Notes under the pieces: model-generated | What the model was told of the DNA's origin: nothing | The model's input: the letters and a program-made list of their open reading frames with translations, nothing else | Database searches by the model: none | Shown: positions 30,247 to 37,355 of the stretch, piece by piece | Numbering within the stretch: the first letter of the stretch is position 1 | Layout: the number at the start of each line of letters is the position of its first letter | Origin: Synergistaceae bacterium | GTDB taxonomy: Bacteria > Synergistota > Synergistia > Synergistales > Synergistaceae | Reading direction: 5' to 3' | DNA: 40,514 nucleotides | Assembly (NCBI GenBank): GCA_031269245.1 | Contig: JAISZL010000011.1 | Coordinates: 1 to 40,514, forward strand | Translations under genes and position numbers: made by a program

Positions 30247-31623
30247 CGGGTTTGGGCAGAGCCCAAGGTCCTCCCCGCGCTTCAGCTTCATTATTGTGCG
30301 GAACATGAAGATGCCCGACACGATCGAACCGCATATGTCGGAGACGGGGAAGCTGATCCACGCGCCGATCAGGCCGAAGAAGCGCGGCAGCGTCAGGAGC
30401 GGGACCCACAGGAACAAACCGAAGCGTATCACCGCGAGCATCAACCCCTCGCGCCCTCTGCCGAGGCCCTGCAGGAGCGCAGTCGTGAGGAGCGTCACGG
30501 ACATCACCGGGATGCCCAGGTTCGCGAATCGTATGGCCCGCGCCGCTATCTCGATCAGGTGCTGGTCGGTGGAGTTGAAGAGCATCACCATGTACTCCGC
30601 GTACCTTATGAGCGCCGCGAAGCTCACGGCGTAAAATATAGTCGTCGCCACGAGACCCGCCTTGATCGTCGCTATGACTCTGTCGCCCCGCCCCGCCCCG
30701 TAGTTGTAGCCGACTATCGGCTGACACGCCTCTGATATCGCCACGGCGGGCATGAACAAAAGGGAGTCCATGCTCATGAATATGCCGGTCGCGCTCACCG
30801 CCAAGTCGCCGCCGTAAGTGCTGGACGCGTTCGTGATCATGCCGTGGACCATAACGAAGTTCAGGTTGACGAGGCACGCCGGGGTCCCGACGGCGAAGAT
30901 GCGGGTGATGGTCTTGACGTCCGGCCTCAGGACGAACGGCAGGCGCAATTTCAGCGCGGCCTTCGGCAGTTTGAAGTAGGCCAGGACCCAGCACATTGAG
31001 ATGAACTGACTCATTACCGTCGCTATCGCGGCACCCCTAACGCCCATGTCGAGCGCTATGACGAAAATCGCGTCGAGCAATACGTTCGAAATGGCGCCTA
31101 TCACCTGAGTGCAGCTCGCGTAAAGGGGACTGCCGCACGCCCTTATCTGGTACGACATCGAGAAGCTCACTGTCCCGAAGATAATCCCGTAAATTATGAC
31201 AGAGAGATATGCCGCAGCCTCTGGGAAGAGCGTTTCGCTGGCGCCCGAGAGGAAGAGTATGCGCTCGAAGAGGAATCGCGCCGCCAGCATCATCGCGAGA
31301 CTGACCGCCAGAGACAACAGGAGGGAGTTCCCAAGTGTCTGCTCGGCTCGTTTCCTCCTGCCCTCACCCATGAGGATGGAGACCCGCGAGGCCCCGCCAA
31401 CCCCTATAAGAAAGGAGACTGATATGAAGAACAACATGCACGGGAACGATATAGCTATCGCCGCTATCCCCTGAGGTCCGACTATCTGCCCGACGAATAT
31501 CCTGTCTACTATGTTGTAAAGCGCGTTGGCTATCATCCCGACGAGCGCTGGCACGGCGAACCTCCGGATCAACCGGGGTATACTCTCGCTCTCCATGAAA
31601 GTTTTATCCGTTTGCTGGTTCAT
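30235..31623 (-). CDS. MATE-family multidrug/sodium antiporter
   Basis: A 462-residue inner-membrane protein with about twelve hydrophobic segments in two similar halves. MATE features include FAVPALVGMIANALYNIVDR (first helix), FVGQIVGPQGIAAIAISFP, the repeat-like FAVGTPACLVNLNFVMVHG at the start of the second half, and GYNYGAGRGDRV in the linker typical of DinF/MepA-type members. MATE proteins export drugs, metabolites or peptides in exchange for Na+ or H+. I start at ATG 31623 (MNQQTDKTF), eleven bases after AAGGAG; the longer frame from 31683 would overlap a TATAAT. It is a single gene on the minus strand, convergent with the unknown operon. Confidence 0.92.
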   Translation of the reverse strand: MNQQTDKTFMESESIPRLIRRFAVPALVGMIANALYNIVDRIFVGQIVGPQGIAAIAISFPCMLFFISVSFLIGVGGASRVSILMGEGRRKRAEQTLGNSLLLSLAVSLAMMLAARFLFERILFLSGASETLFPEAAAYLSVIIYGIIFGTVSFSMSYQIRACGSPLYASCTQVIGAISNVLLDAIFVIALDMGVRGAAIATVMSQFISMCWVLAYFKLPKAALKLRLPFVLRPDVKTITRIFAVGTPACLVNLNFVMVHGMITNASSTYGGDLAVSATGIFMSMDSLLFMPAVAISEACQPIVGYNYGAGRGDRVIATIKAGLVATTIFYAVSFAALIRYAEYMVMLFNSTDQHLIEIAARAIRFANLGIPVMSVTLLTTALLQGLGRGREGLMLAVIRFGLFLWVPLLTLPRFFGLIGAWISFPVSDICGSIVSGIFMFRTIMKLKRGEDLGLCPNPPGN

Positions 31624-31671
31624 TCTTAAATTTGCTCCTTTTTTGTTTTTCCGTTTTTTATTTTGCGCACG

Positions 31672-31677
31672 ATTATA
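31672..31677 (-). promoter_or_regulatory. candidate -10 of the MATE gene
   Basis: A perfect TATAAT on the minus strand, about 49 bases before the start at 31623. The -35 (about TTTTTT) is poor. The remaining bases up to 31876 show nothing recognisable. Confidence 0.35.
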
Positions 31678-31876
31678 GCCCATGCACCCCTTTTAAAAAA
31701 CATGATTTTTACCGTTATCCAAAAAATCATGCGGAAAGCCGCTAGCTCCCATGCGCGCGGAACGAATCTGCCGCACGTCTTGGCCGGCCCGTGGTTTCCC
31801 GTTTGGTTTTTGCTATGGTTAGAGGCAAGCGTCAGGAGAACGCTGATTTATAGTCGTTTCGATCATTTGATATAAT

Positions 31877-31966
31877 TTGAAATCAAGGGCCTAAAGGGTA
31901 AAACGTTAAAACAGGTTTGGACAACCGCGAGAGCCGCATCAAAAACAGCCTGTTGACCGCGAATTG
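31877..31966. repeat. interspersed repeat copy 2
   Basis: This 90-base copy is nearly identical to 15251-15340 and inverted relative to 36303-36393. The centre (CCGCGAGAGCCGCATCAAAA) is exactly conserved with copy 1. It lacks the right inverted end of copy 1 and ends 25 bases from the metI stop, in the intergenic space between metI and the MATE gene. Confidence 0.85.
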
Positions 31967-31991
31967 CTATGATCAGTGTTTCCTCAATTAT

Positions 31992-32663
31992 TCAATCGGA
32001 CAAATCTTTTCTGTCGTGCCGCGTTATCGAGGCGAGCTTGTCGCCCGCTATCTGGCAGAGCTGGACCATTATCACGAGGATGACGACAGTGGCCAGCATT
32101 ACCTTGGGCATGAACCGTTGATACCCGTATCTCACGGCTATGTCCCCGAGCCCGCCGGCTCCCAGCGTTCCGGCCATAGCGGAGTAGCCGACCAGGTTGA
32201 TAACCGTGAGGGTCAGGCCGCCGATGATCCCCGGCAGTCCCTCCGGGAGGAGGACTTTGCGGATGATCTCGAACGGGGTCGCGCCCATTGACTCGGCGGC
32301 CTCTATTATGCCCTGATCGATCTCGCGCAGCGAGGTCTCGACCACGCGCCCGACAAAGGGTATGGCGGCAACGGAGAGCGGGACGACCGCCGCGTTTATG
32401 CCGATGGACGTGCCGACGACCCATCGCGTGAAGGGTATTATGGCTATCATCAGGATGACGAACGGAGCCGACCTGCCGATGTTGACGGCCAGCGACAGCA
32501 CCGCGTTCACGGGCTTGTTCCGGAGGATTCCCCCAGGGGACGTGACGGACAGGACGACGCCGAGCGGCAACCCTATGGCGAAGGCTATCAGCGACGACAT
32601 GGCGACCATGTATGCAGTGTCGCGCGATCCCTCAAGAAGCAAGTTCAACAGATCTTGCGACAT
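31992..32663 (-). CDS. metI: methionine ABC transporter permease MetI
   Basis: MetI is the membrane channel of the methionine importer MetNIQ. The 223-residue protein has five hydrophobic helices. The permease EAA loop AAESMGATPFEIIRKVLLPE (residues about 140-160) contacts the ATPase. Family blocks include NIGRSAPFVILMIAIIPFTR and GYSAMAGTLGAGGLGDIAVR near residue 175. The ATG follows a perfect GGAGGTGAT that lies inside the end of metN, and the genes overlap by 32 bases. No MetQ binding protein follows; the repeat and the MATE gene come next. Confidence 0.93.
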   Translation of the reverse strand: MSQDLLNLLLEGSRDTAYMVAMSSLIAFAIGLPLGVVLSVTSPGGILRNKPVNAVLSLAVNIGRSAPFVILMIAIIPFTRWVVGTSIGINAAVVPLSVAAIPFVGRVVETSLREIDQGIIEAAESMGATPFEIIRKVLLPEGLPGIIGGLTLTVINLVGYSAMAGTLGAGGLGDIAVRYGYQRFMPKVMLATVVILVIMVQLCQIAGDKLASITRHDRKDLSD

Positions 32664-33708
32664 ACCCTATCACCTCCACCTTGAGTTTCATGTCGAGCAT
32701 GTATTCTAAAGCCGCCTCCTTCTCCTCGCCAGACAACTGGATAACCAGCGTGCCGAAGGGCGTCGAACGGATGTGGTCTATGTGCGCGACGAGGATGTTT
32801 ATGTCTACGTTGAACTTCCTGGCGAGGTCAGAGATGATGGGCCTGGTCGCCAGGGTCCCGAAAAACGACAGCTGCAGTGTGAGGTCCGCGCCCTGGAACG
32901 GCGCCTTGGAGAATTGGAGGTCCGCGAACGATTCCGGCAGAGGCGAGTGTATGACGTGGCTCAGCATCTCCTTCGTCGCGCTCTTCTCCGGCCGCGTGAA
33001 CACGTTGAGCACGGAGCCCTCCTCGACGACCTGGCCGGATTCGAGGACGGCCATCGAGTGGCATATCTCCTTTATGACGTTCATCTCGTGCGTTATCAGA
33101 ACGACGGTGAGGCCGAGCTTTTCGTTGATGTCCCGTATGAGCCGAAGGACGGATTTTGTCGTCTGTGGGTCCAGCGCGCTGGTGGCCTCGTCGGAGAGCA
33201 GCACGTCCGGCCGGTTTGCCAGCGCCCTCGCTATCCCGACGCGCTGTTTCTGCCCGCCTGAAAGCTGCGCTGGGTACTGATCCAGTTTCCCGTCTATCTC
33301 GACCAGCGACGCTATCTCGCGCACCCTGTCGCGCATGTCCGATTTGCCCCACCCCTCCAGCTCGAGCGGAAAAGCTATGTTGCCGTACACAGTCCTGTTG
33401 ACGAGCAGGTTGAACGACTGGAAGATCATGCCTATCTTTCGCCGCGCAGTGCGAAGCTCCGCGCCGGACAGCGAGGTCATCTCCATGTCGTTCACGAAAA
33501 CCTGTCCCGAAGTAGGGCGTTCGAGCATATTTACGCACCTGATGAGAGTGCTCTTGCCCGCACCGCTTCGGCCGATTATCCCATATATCGAGCCATCCTC
33601 AATGTCGAGCGACACGTCCCTGAGCGCGTGGAAATCCCTCATCCCGCCCGACTCCGCGTCCTTTATGCTGTAAACTTTGCTGATGCCGCGCAAACGTATC
33701 AACCGCAT
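32632..33708 (-). CDS. metN: methionine ABC transporter ATPase MetN
   Basis: MetN powers methionine import. In the 358-residue protein, Walker A GRSGAGKS is near residue 46, the Q-loop is FQSFNLL, the signature LSGGQKQRVGIARALAN near 140, Walker B VLLSDEATSALD near 160, and the H-loop His LITHE near 195. The C-terminal 80 residues form a NIL domain (LTLQLSFFGTLATRPIISDL, VEVIGYV), which binds methionine and inhibits transport when the cell is full. I start at ATG 33708; GGGAG is very close, and TTG 33717 is an alternative. The promoter is close by with a leader of only about 12 bases, leaving no room for a SAM riboswitch. Confidence 0.94.
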   Translation of the reverse strand: MRLIRLRGISKVYSIKDAESGGMRDFHALRDVSLDIEDGSIYGIIGRSGAGKSTLIRCVNMLERPTSGQVFVNDMEMTSLSGAELRTARRKIGMIFQSFNLLVNRTVYGNIAFPLELEGWGKSDMRDRVREIASLVEIDGKLDQYPAQLSGGQKQRVGIARALANRPDVLLSDEATSALDPQTTKSVLRLIRDINEKLGLTVVLITHEMNVIKEICHSMAVLESGQVVEEGSVLNVFTRPEKSATKEMLSHVIHSPLPESFADLQFSKAPFQGADLTLQLSFFGTLATRPIISDLARKFNVDINILVAHIDHIRSTPFGTLVIQLSGEEKEAALEYMLDMKLKVEVIGYVARSVELAS

Positions 33709-33726
33709 CTCTCCCAACCGACTGTT

Positions 33727-33754
33727 AGTATATTTGGCAATTACTTATTGTCAA
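33727..33754 (-). promoter_or_regulatory. metNI promoter
   Basis: On the minus strand TTGACA (33749-33754), 16 bases, TATACT (33727-33732). Both boxes are near consensus. Transcription would begin about 12 bases before the metN start. Confidence 0.8.
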
Positions 33755-34044
33755 GCCTATCCGAACGCGCGCCAAAACCTCCGTATCCAGCGCCGAGCAA
33801 CGCGAGAGGGCTCGGGCCGTATCGGTCCTTACGGAAAAATGGATGAGCGCGATGGTTTGGTCCCATAGCGGGAGCGGCGCCGTGGTTTTGTCTTGCGGCT
33901 CTATTGGGGATTGCTGGATGGGCCTACTTGATCGCCCCGTCCTCGAGGAGGGGGAAGGACGCGCGCGCACGTTCAGCCATGCCCAAATTGGCGCCCGCCG
34001 TCACGACGGTCTCCCGCCGGATCGACGCGGTCCGTGTTGGATTG
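33755..34044. other. intergenic stretch between the metN promoter and the prepilin gene
   Basis: No gene, RNA or clear regulatory site could be supported on either strand. In particular no metQ-like frame is present. A short plus-strand frame at 33843 shows no family features and no ribosome site. Confidence 0.5.
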
Positions 34045-34533
34045 CTATCGCACCCTGATTAGAATTTGTTTGTTGCCGTTGTTAAAATTGATGCCGTAGT
34101 CCGATCTCCAACCCTCTATCGTCTGCGCGATCAGATTCGACTCGGCGGCTACGCTTGAAGGGAGATTCCACGGTCCGCTGAACCCTATCTCGATCCTGCC
34201 GGCGTCGTTGGAAGTTACTATAATCCTGCCGTATTTGGATACCTCCTCCGTCCAAGAGCGATCCGAATACCGGCGGATGTTTTCCATGAGGCCGTCGTTG
34301 TCGAGCCACATCACATATTTGTCCGCATAGTGCGCGAGCCACGCTGAACGCAGGGACTGCAATGCCCTAACTATCTGCTTCGCCTCGCTCTGCGCGCCGC
34401 TGCTTCGGATGGAGGCCCCGCTCAGGGTCACAAGAGCCGTGATGATTGCCATAATCACGATGACCAGCAACAACTCCACCAGCGAGAAACCAGCCCGCCT
34501 TTTTTGGGAAATGAGATTCATTAATACTGTCAT
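34045..34533 (-). CDS. type IV prepilin-like protein (pseudopilin)
   Basis: The 162-residue protein has a class III signal: a short basic leader, then RRAG|FSLVELLLVIVIMAIITA. Cleavage by a prepilin peptidase would fall after Gly 15, and Glu at mature position 5 is present, as needed for assembly. The rest is a small alpha/beta head (EAKQIVRALQSLRSAWLAHY, GRIEIGFSGPWNLPSS) similar to pseudopilins of type II secretion or type IV pili. No other assembly genes are nearby, so it may be an orphan minor pilin. GGAAGG precedes the ATG by three bases. Confidence 0.85.
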   Translation of the reverse strand: MTVLMNLISQKRRAGFSLVELLLVIVIMAIITALVTLSGASIRSSGAQSEAKQIVRALQSLRSAWLAHYADKYVMWLDNDGLMENIRRYSDRSWTEEVSKYGRIIVTSNDAGRIEIGFSGPWNLPSSVAAESNLIAQTIEGWRSDYGINFNNGNKQILIRVR

Positions 34534-34596
34534 CGTCCTTCCAACATAAAATTATAAAACCTTACCTATATTATAAGGTATAAACGTCCCGGCACA

Positions 34597-34614
34597 ATAG
34601 TCTTTTGAGACTAT
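34597..34614. other. small palindromic hairpin upstream of the prepilin promoter
   Basis: ATAGTCT (34597-34603) pairs with AGACTAT (34608-34614) around TTTG. Next to it on the minus strand lies a promoter candidate (TTGTGC, 16 bases, TATAAT) that would serve the prepilin gene. The palindrome could be an operator or a weak terminator of the upstream gene. Confidence 0.4.
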
Positions 34615-34674
34615 AATATATGGCATTTTCCGGCCTGGTTGTTGGGGGATTTTCGCCAAGGGATCGCTGACCTG

Positions 34675-34717
34675 CGGCGCGAACGGCTGGCGCGCGTTAC
34701 CGCTGCCGTTCGCGCCG
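34675..34717. terminator. 13-bp perfect stem-loop after the secreted unknown gene
   Basis: CGGCGCGAACGGC (34675-34687) and GCCGTTCGCGCCG (34705-34717) pair perfectly. It lies 24 bases past the stop of the minus-strand gene at 34741. There is no T-run. Confidence 0.6.
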
Positions 34718-34740
34718 GATGTTCATCTACTCCTCGCTGG

Positions 34741-35181
34741 TCAGAGCTTCACGTCGATGATGGCGGTCACGCCGATGCCCTGGACCCGGCGGAACTGCTT
34801 CACCGGGTTTTCGGAGTCGATGGGGATCAGCGCGCGCGCCCTGATGCTTTTGAAGTCGCCCTCCAACTGGGCGACCGCCTTCGTCCTGTCCACCGCGCTC
34901 TTGGTCGTCCCTCCCACCTGGGCCGCGCCGATGTGCGCGCCGCTGCCTATGGAGACTATGGGGACGACCTTGGTGTAGCCCTCGAACTTCGCGCCCTTGT
35001 TGAAGGTTATGGTGTTGATAAAATCATTTAGTTGAGGGCCGAGCGTCTTCACGAGAGCCCCTCCGCCTATGATTATCGCGCCGTCCTTGATCACGTCCTT
35101 CAAGTCTATAGCCTGCGATGCGACCCCGCCGGAAAAGGCCAGGAAAGTCACCGCAAGCAAGATTGAGATGAACTTTTTCAA
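34741..35181 (-). CDS. secreted protein of unknown function
   Basis: A 146-residue protein with a clear signal peptide (LKKFISILLAVTFLAFSGG, then VASQA). The mature part includes LKDVIKDGAIIIGGGALVKT, then FINTITFNKGAKFEGYTKVV and PIVSIGSGAHIGAAQVGG, alternating strands with many Gly and Val, which suggests a compact beta-rich domain outside the cytoplasm. I do not recognise the family. The TTG at 35181 is chosen because GGAGG lies eight bases upstream and the signal peptide starts there. A TTG at 35202 would put the ribosome site inside the gene. The prepilin gene lies downstream on the same strand, about 200 bases away. Confidence 0.75.
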   Translation of the reverse strand: MKKFISILLAVTFLAFSGGVASQAIDLKDVIKDGAIIIGGGALVKTLGPQLNDFINTITFNKGAKFEGYTKVVPIVSIGSGAHIGAAQVGGTTKSAVDRTKAVAQLEGDFKSIRARALIPIDSENPVKQFRRVQGIGVTAIIDVKL

Positions 35182-35368
35182 ACAATTTCCCTCCCTTTGC
35201 AAAGAAATTTACCCGCATGTTATCATCTCAATGTCCGCTCACAAAGGAGCGCTGGATATAATCAGCAAATATGCTTATAAATTGAAATTGATGCACTCCG
35301 TCGCGAACGCTCCCGAGGCTGCGGGGGATGAATAAGTAGTTTTGCCTATCAGCAATTCTTGAAACGAT

Positions 35369-35374
35369 TATAAT
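35369..35374 (+). promoter_or_regulatory. candidate -10 of the peroxiredoxin gene
   Basis: A perfect TATAAT about 50 bases before the peroxiredoxin start. The -35 is weak (TTGCCT, 21 bases away). The sequence around it resembles a PerR half-site, but the second half has wrong spacing. Confidence 0.4.
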
Positions 35375-35424
35375 TTATTGTGAGTGTCTGAAAGTATCCG
35401 ACATCAAACAAAGGAGTGGTTATA

Positions 35425-36060
35425 TTGGATTCCGTTTGCAAGATCACGTGCATAGGCAAAGAGGCGCCAAATTTCAAAGCTCCCGGATTCGACGCGGTGA
35501 AGGGCAGTTTTGAGACGTATTCATTGGCGGACTACAAGGGCAAGTACGTCCTGCTGTTCTTCTACCCGGGAGATTTCACGTATGTCTGCCCCACGGAGCT
35601 GGTGGCGCTTGCCTCGCTCAAGGACAAATTCCAGGAGATAGGCGTGCAGGTGTTCGTCGTCAGCACGGACAGTAAATTTTCCCACAAGGAGTGGAACGCG
35701 AACGAGTTATCCAAGGCGGTGAACGGCGCCTATCCATACCCGATGCTCTCGGACACTCTGGGGTGGATCGGCCGGTCATACGGCATCTTCAACGACGAGA
35801 CCGGTGTTGACCTGCGCGGTGTGGTGCTGATAGACAAAAACGGCCTTGTGCAGCTCGTCTACGTTAACGCGCCGCCTATAGGAAGGAACCCGAAGGAGTT
35901 GCTGCGTATGGCGCTGGCGCTCAAGGAGCACGACGACAACGGCGGGAAGGTCATCCCCGCCTGTTGGATGCCGGGAGACGATACAATAGATCCGTCTTAC
36001 GACAACTCCGGCAAGATGTGGGACAACTACAAGGAAATCCTCGAGAAAGAGCTGAAATAG
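35425..36060 (+). CDS. typical 2-Cys peroxiredoxin (AhpC/Prx1 type)
   Basis: The enzyme reduces hydrogen peroxide, organic peroxides and peroxynitrite in the cytoplasm. In the 211-residue protein the peroxidatic Cys 55 lies in FYPGDFTYVCPTE and the resolving Cys 180 in GGKVIPACWMPGD, so it is a typical two-cysteine form acting as a dimer or decamer. Other family blocks are VVSTDSKFSHKEWN and YPMLSDTLGWIGRSYGI. I start at TTG 35425, eight bases after AAGGAG. No reductase (AhpF, thioredoxin) is adjacent, so the electron donor is unknown. It is a single gene followed by a 14-bp hairpin. Confidence 0.93.
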   Translation: MDSVCKITCIGKEAPNFKAPGFDAVKGSFETYSLADYKGKYVLLFFYPGDFTYVCPTELVALASLKDKFQEIGVQVFVVSTDSKFSHKEWNANELSKAVNGAYPYPMLSDTLGWIGRSYGIFNDETGVDLRGVVLIDKNGLVQLVYVNAPPIGRNPKELLRMALALKEHDDNGGKVIPACWMPGDDTIDPSYDNSGKMWDNYKEILEKELK

Positions 36061-36166
36061 CGTCCATCTCTAATTTGCGGTCCATTGGTATTAATGGCTG
36101 TGTTTGCGCGCCTGGTTGGAATCGGAACGGAATGGCGCTCTCGAGGCAGTGATGCGGAGACATGAA

Positions 36167-36204
36167 AAGCGGCTGCGAGGGGCATAGCCTCCTCGCAGCC
36201 GCTT
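36167..36204. terminator. 14-bp perfect stem-loop after the peroxiredoxin gene
   Basis: AAGCGGCTGCGAGG (36167-36180) pairs with CCTCGCAGCCGCTT (36191-36204). No T-run follows on either strand. Fragments of the interspersed repeat (AATTTGCGATC near 36212; AATTTGCGGTC near 36072) flank it. Confidence 0.65.
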
Positions 36205-36302
36205 GTGGCTCACAATTTGCGATCAGGCGACCGAAGACCTCGGAAGATTCAGCGGCGCTGTTCCCGGTGCCCTCAGGCGTACCGCTGATGCCTGATAGAC
36301 AC

Positions 36303-36393
36303 CAATTTGCGATCAATAGGCTGTTTTTATAATGTGGCTGAGCGGTTGTCCAAACCTATCTTAACGCTTCACCCTTTAGGCCTTTGATTTCAA
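36303..36393 (-). repeat. interspersed repeat copy 3 (inverted)
   Basis: Read on the minus strand, this copy matches copies 1 and 2 along about 90 bases but is more diverged. It keeps the ends TTGAAATCAAAGGCCTAAAG and ATCGCAAATTG. It lies between the convergent peroxiredoxin and MOSC genes. Its AATTTGCGATC end recurs nearby as short fragments. Confidence 0.75.
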
Positions 36394-36416
36394 AATGGCA
36401 TGAAACCGCACTGGTA

Positions 36417-36863
36417 TCAGATCAGCGCTATTTCGTCGCCCGCCTCGACGTTTCCCCCGGTTATAACGCGACAGAAGATGCCCTTCTTTGGCATTATGCA
36501 CTCGCCGCTCCGTTCGAATATCTGGCACTTCGCGTGGCACTCCTTGCCTATCTGGCTTACCTCCAGCAGACAGGTTCCGCCCAACTTGAGCCTGTCGCCT
36601 ACCTCGAGCGAGGCCAGGTCGAAGCCCTCGGTGGTGAGGTTCTCGGCAAAGCTGCCCGGAGCGAGATCGGGGAGCTTCTCCCTCATCAGGTCTATGTCCT
36701 CGGAGGCGATCAGGCTGATCTGTCTGTGCGCGAAGCCCCCGTGCGCGTCGCCCTCGATGCCGAAATCCGCGATCAGCGTCCCCGAACCTACGTTCTCCTT
36801 GGCCGTCCCCTTGGCGGCGCTGGTGCACACGGCGATGATCCTGCCCCTATGACCGGTTCCCAT
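36417..36863 (-). CDS. MOSC-domain protein
   Basis: The 148-residue protein is a single MOSC domain, the C-terminal module of molybdenum cofactor sulfurase and of amidoxime-reducing proteins, thought to bind sulfurated molybdopterin or carry sulfur. Family features are DFGIEGDAHGG, RQISLIASEDIDLM, GSFAENLTTEGFDLASLEVG, and the Cys-containing CHAKCQIFERSGECIMPKKG. The invariant MOSC Cys is probably in that segment. It begins nine bases after nifU in the nifS-nifU-MOSC operon, which suggests that sulfur from the desulfurase passes to it. Confidence 0.85.
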   Translation of the reverse strand: MGTGHRGRIIAVCTSAAKGTAKENVGSGTLIADFGIEGDAHGGFAHRQISLIASEDIDLMREKLPDLAPGSFAENLTTEGFDLASLEVGDRLKLGGTCLLEVSQIGKECHAKCQIFERSGECIMPKKGIFCRVITGGNVEAGDEIALI

Positions 36864-36872
36864 GCCGTAAGG

Positions 36873-37349
36873 TCAGTCCGCAACTCTGGAGGTTTCCGCT
36901 ATGAATGCTTCCTCCTCCTCGTGATCGTTCCCCGAGCAACCGTCGCAGCAGATGCTGCACGGAGGGGTGACGGTCTGGTTGTTCTTGCGTTCGCGGTAGT
37001 TCTCCACAGCGGCCCGCAGTGCTTCCTCGGCGAGCAGGGAGCAGTGGAGCTTCTCGGGCGGCAACCCTCCCAGCTCCCCGGCCACGTCCTTGTTCGTGAT
37101 CTTGAGCGCCTCGTCGATGGTCATTCCCTTCACCATCTCCGTCGCCATCGAGCTGGTGGCTATGGCCGCCGCGCAGCCGAACGTCTCGAACTTCACATCT
37201 CTTATGACCTCATTTTCGTCGACGTCTAGATAAATCTTCATTACATCGCCGCACCTCGGGTTGCCCACCTCTCCGACGCCGCTGGCGTCCGCCATGCCCC
37301 CGACGTTGCGCGGGTTCATAAAATAATCTATGACCTTCTCGTTGTACAT
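36873..37349 (-). CDS. nifU: NifU/IscU-type iron-sulfur scaffold with an extra cysteine tail
   Basis: The scaffold builds Fe-S clusters with sulfur from the desulfurase. The 158-residue protein has the IscU-type domain with three cluster cysteines: GEVGNPRCGD (Cys 33), FETFGCAAAIATSSM (Cys 59) and KLHCSLLAEEAL (Cys 103). The HscA-binding LPPVK motif of IscU is represented only by LPPEK. After residue 125 there is a tail with four more cysteines, CSICCDGC (131-138), and an acidic stretch. The tail is neither the [2Fe-2S] domain nor the C-terminal domain of full NifU. The gene follows nifS after six bases. Confidence 0.9.
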   Translation of the reverse strand: MYNEKVIDYFMNPRNVGGMADASGVGEVGNPRCGDVMKIYLDVDENEVIRDVKFETFGCAAAIATSSMATEMVKGMTIDEALKITNKDVAGELGGLPPEKLHCSLLAEEALRAAVENYRERKNNQTVTPPCSICCDGCSGNDHEEEEAFIAETSRVAD

Positions 37350-37355
37350 CGTCGT

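Noticed and set aside
33755-34044. SAM riboswitch or hidden metQ upstream of metN
   Set aside because: The promoter at 33727-33754 leaves a leader of about a dozen bases, and no lipoprotein signal or MetQ-like frame exists in the gap.
35368-35383. PerR box at the peroxiredoxin promoter
   Set aside because: TTATAAT is present, but the second half ATTGTGA matches only five of seven and has the wrong spacing. It is not convincing.
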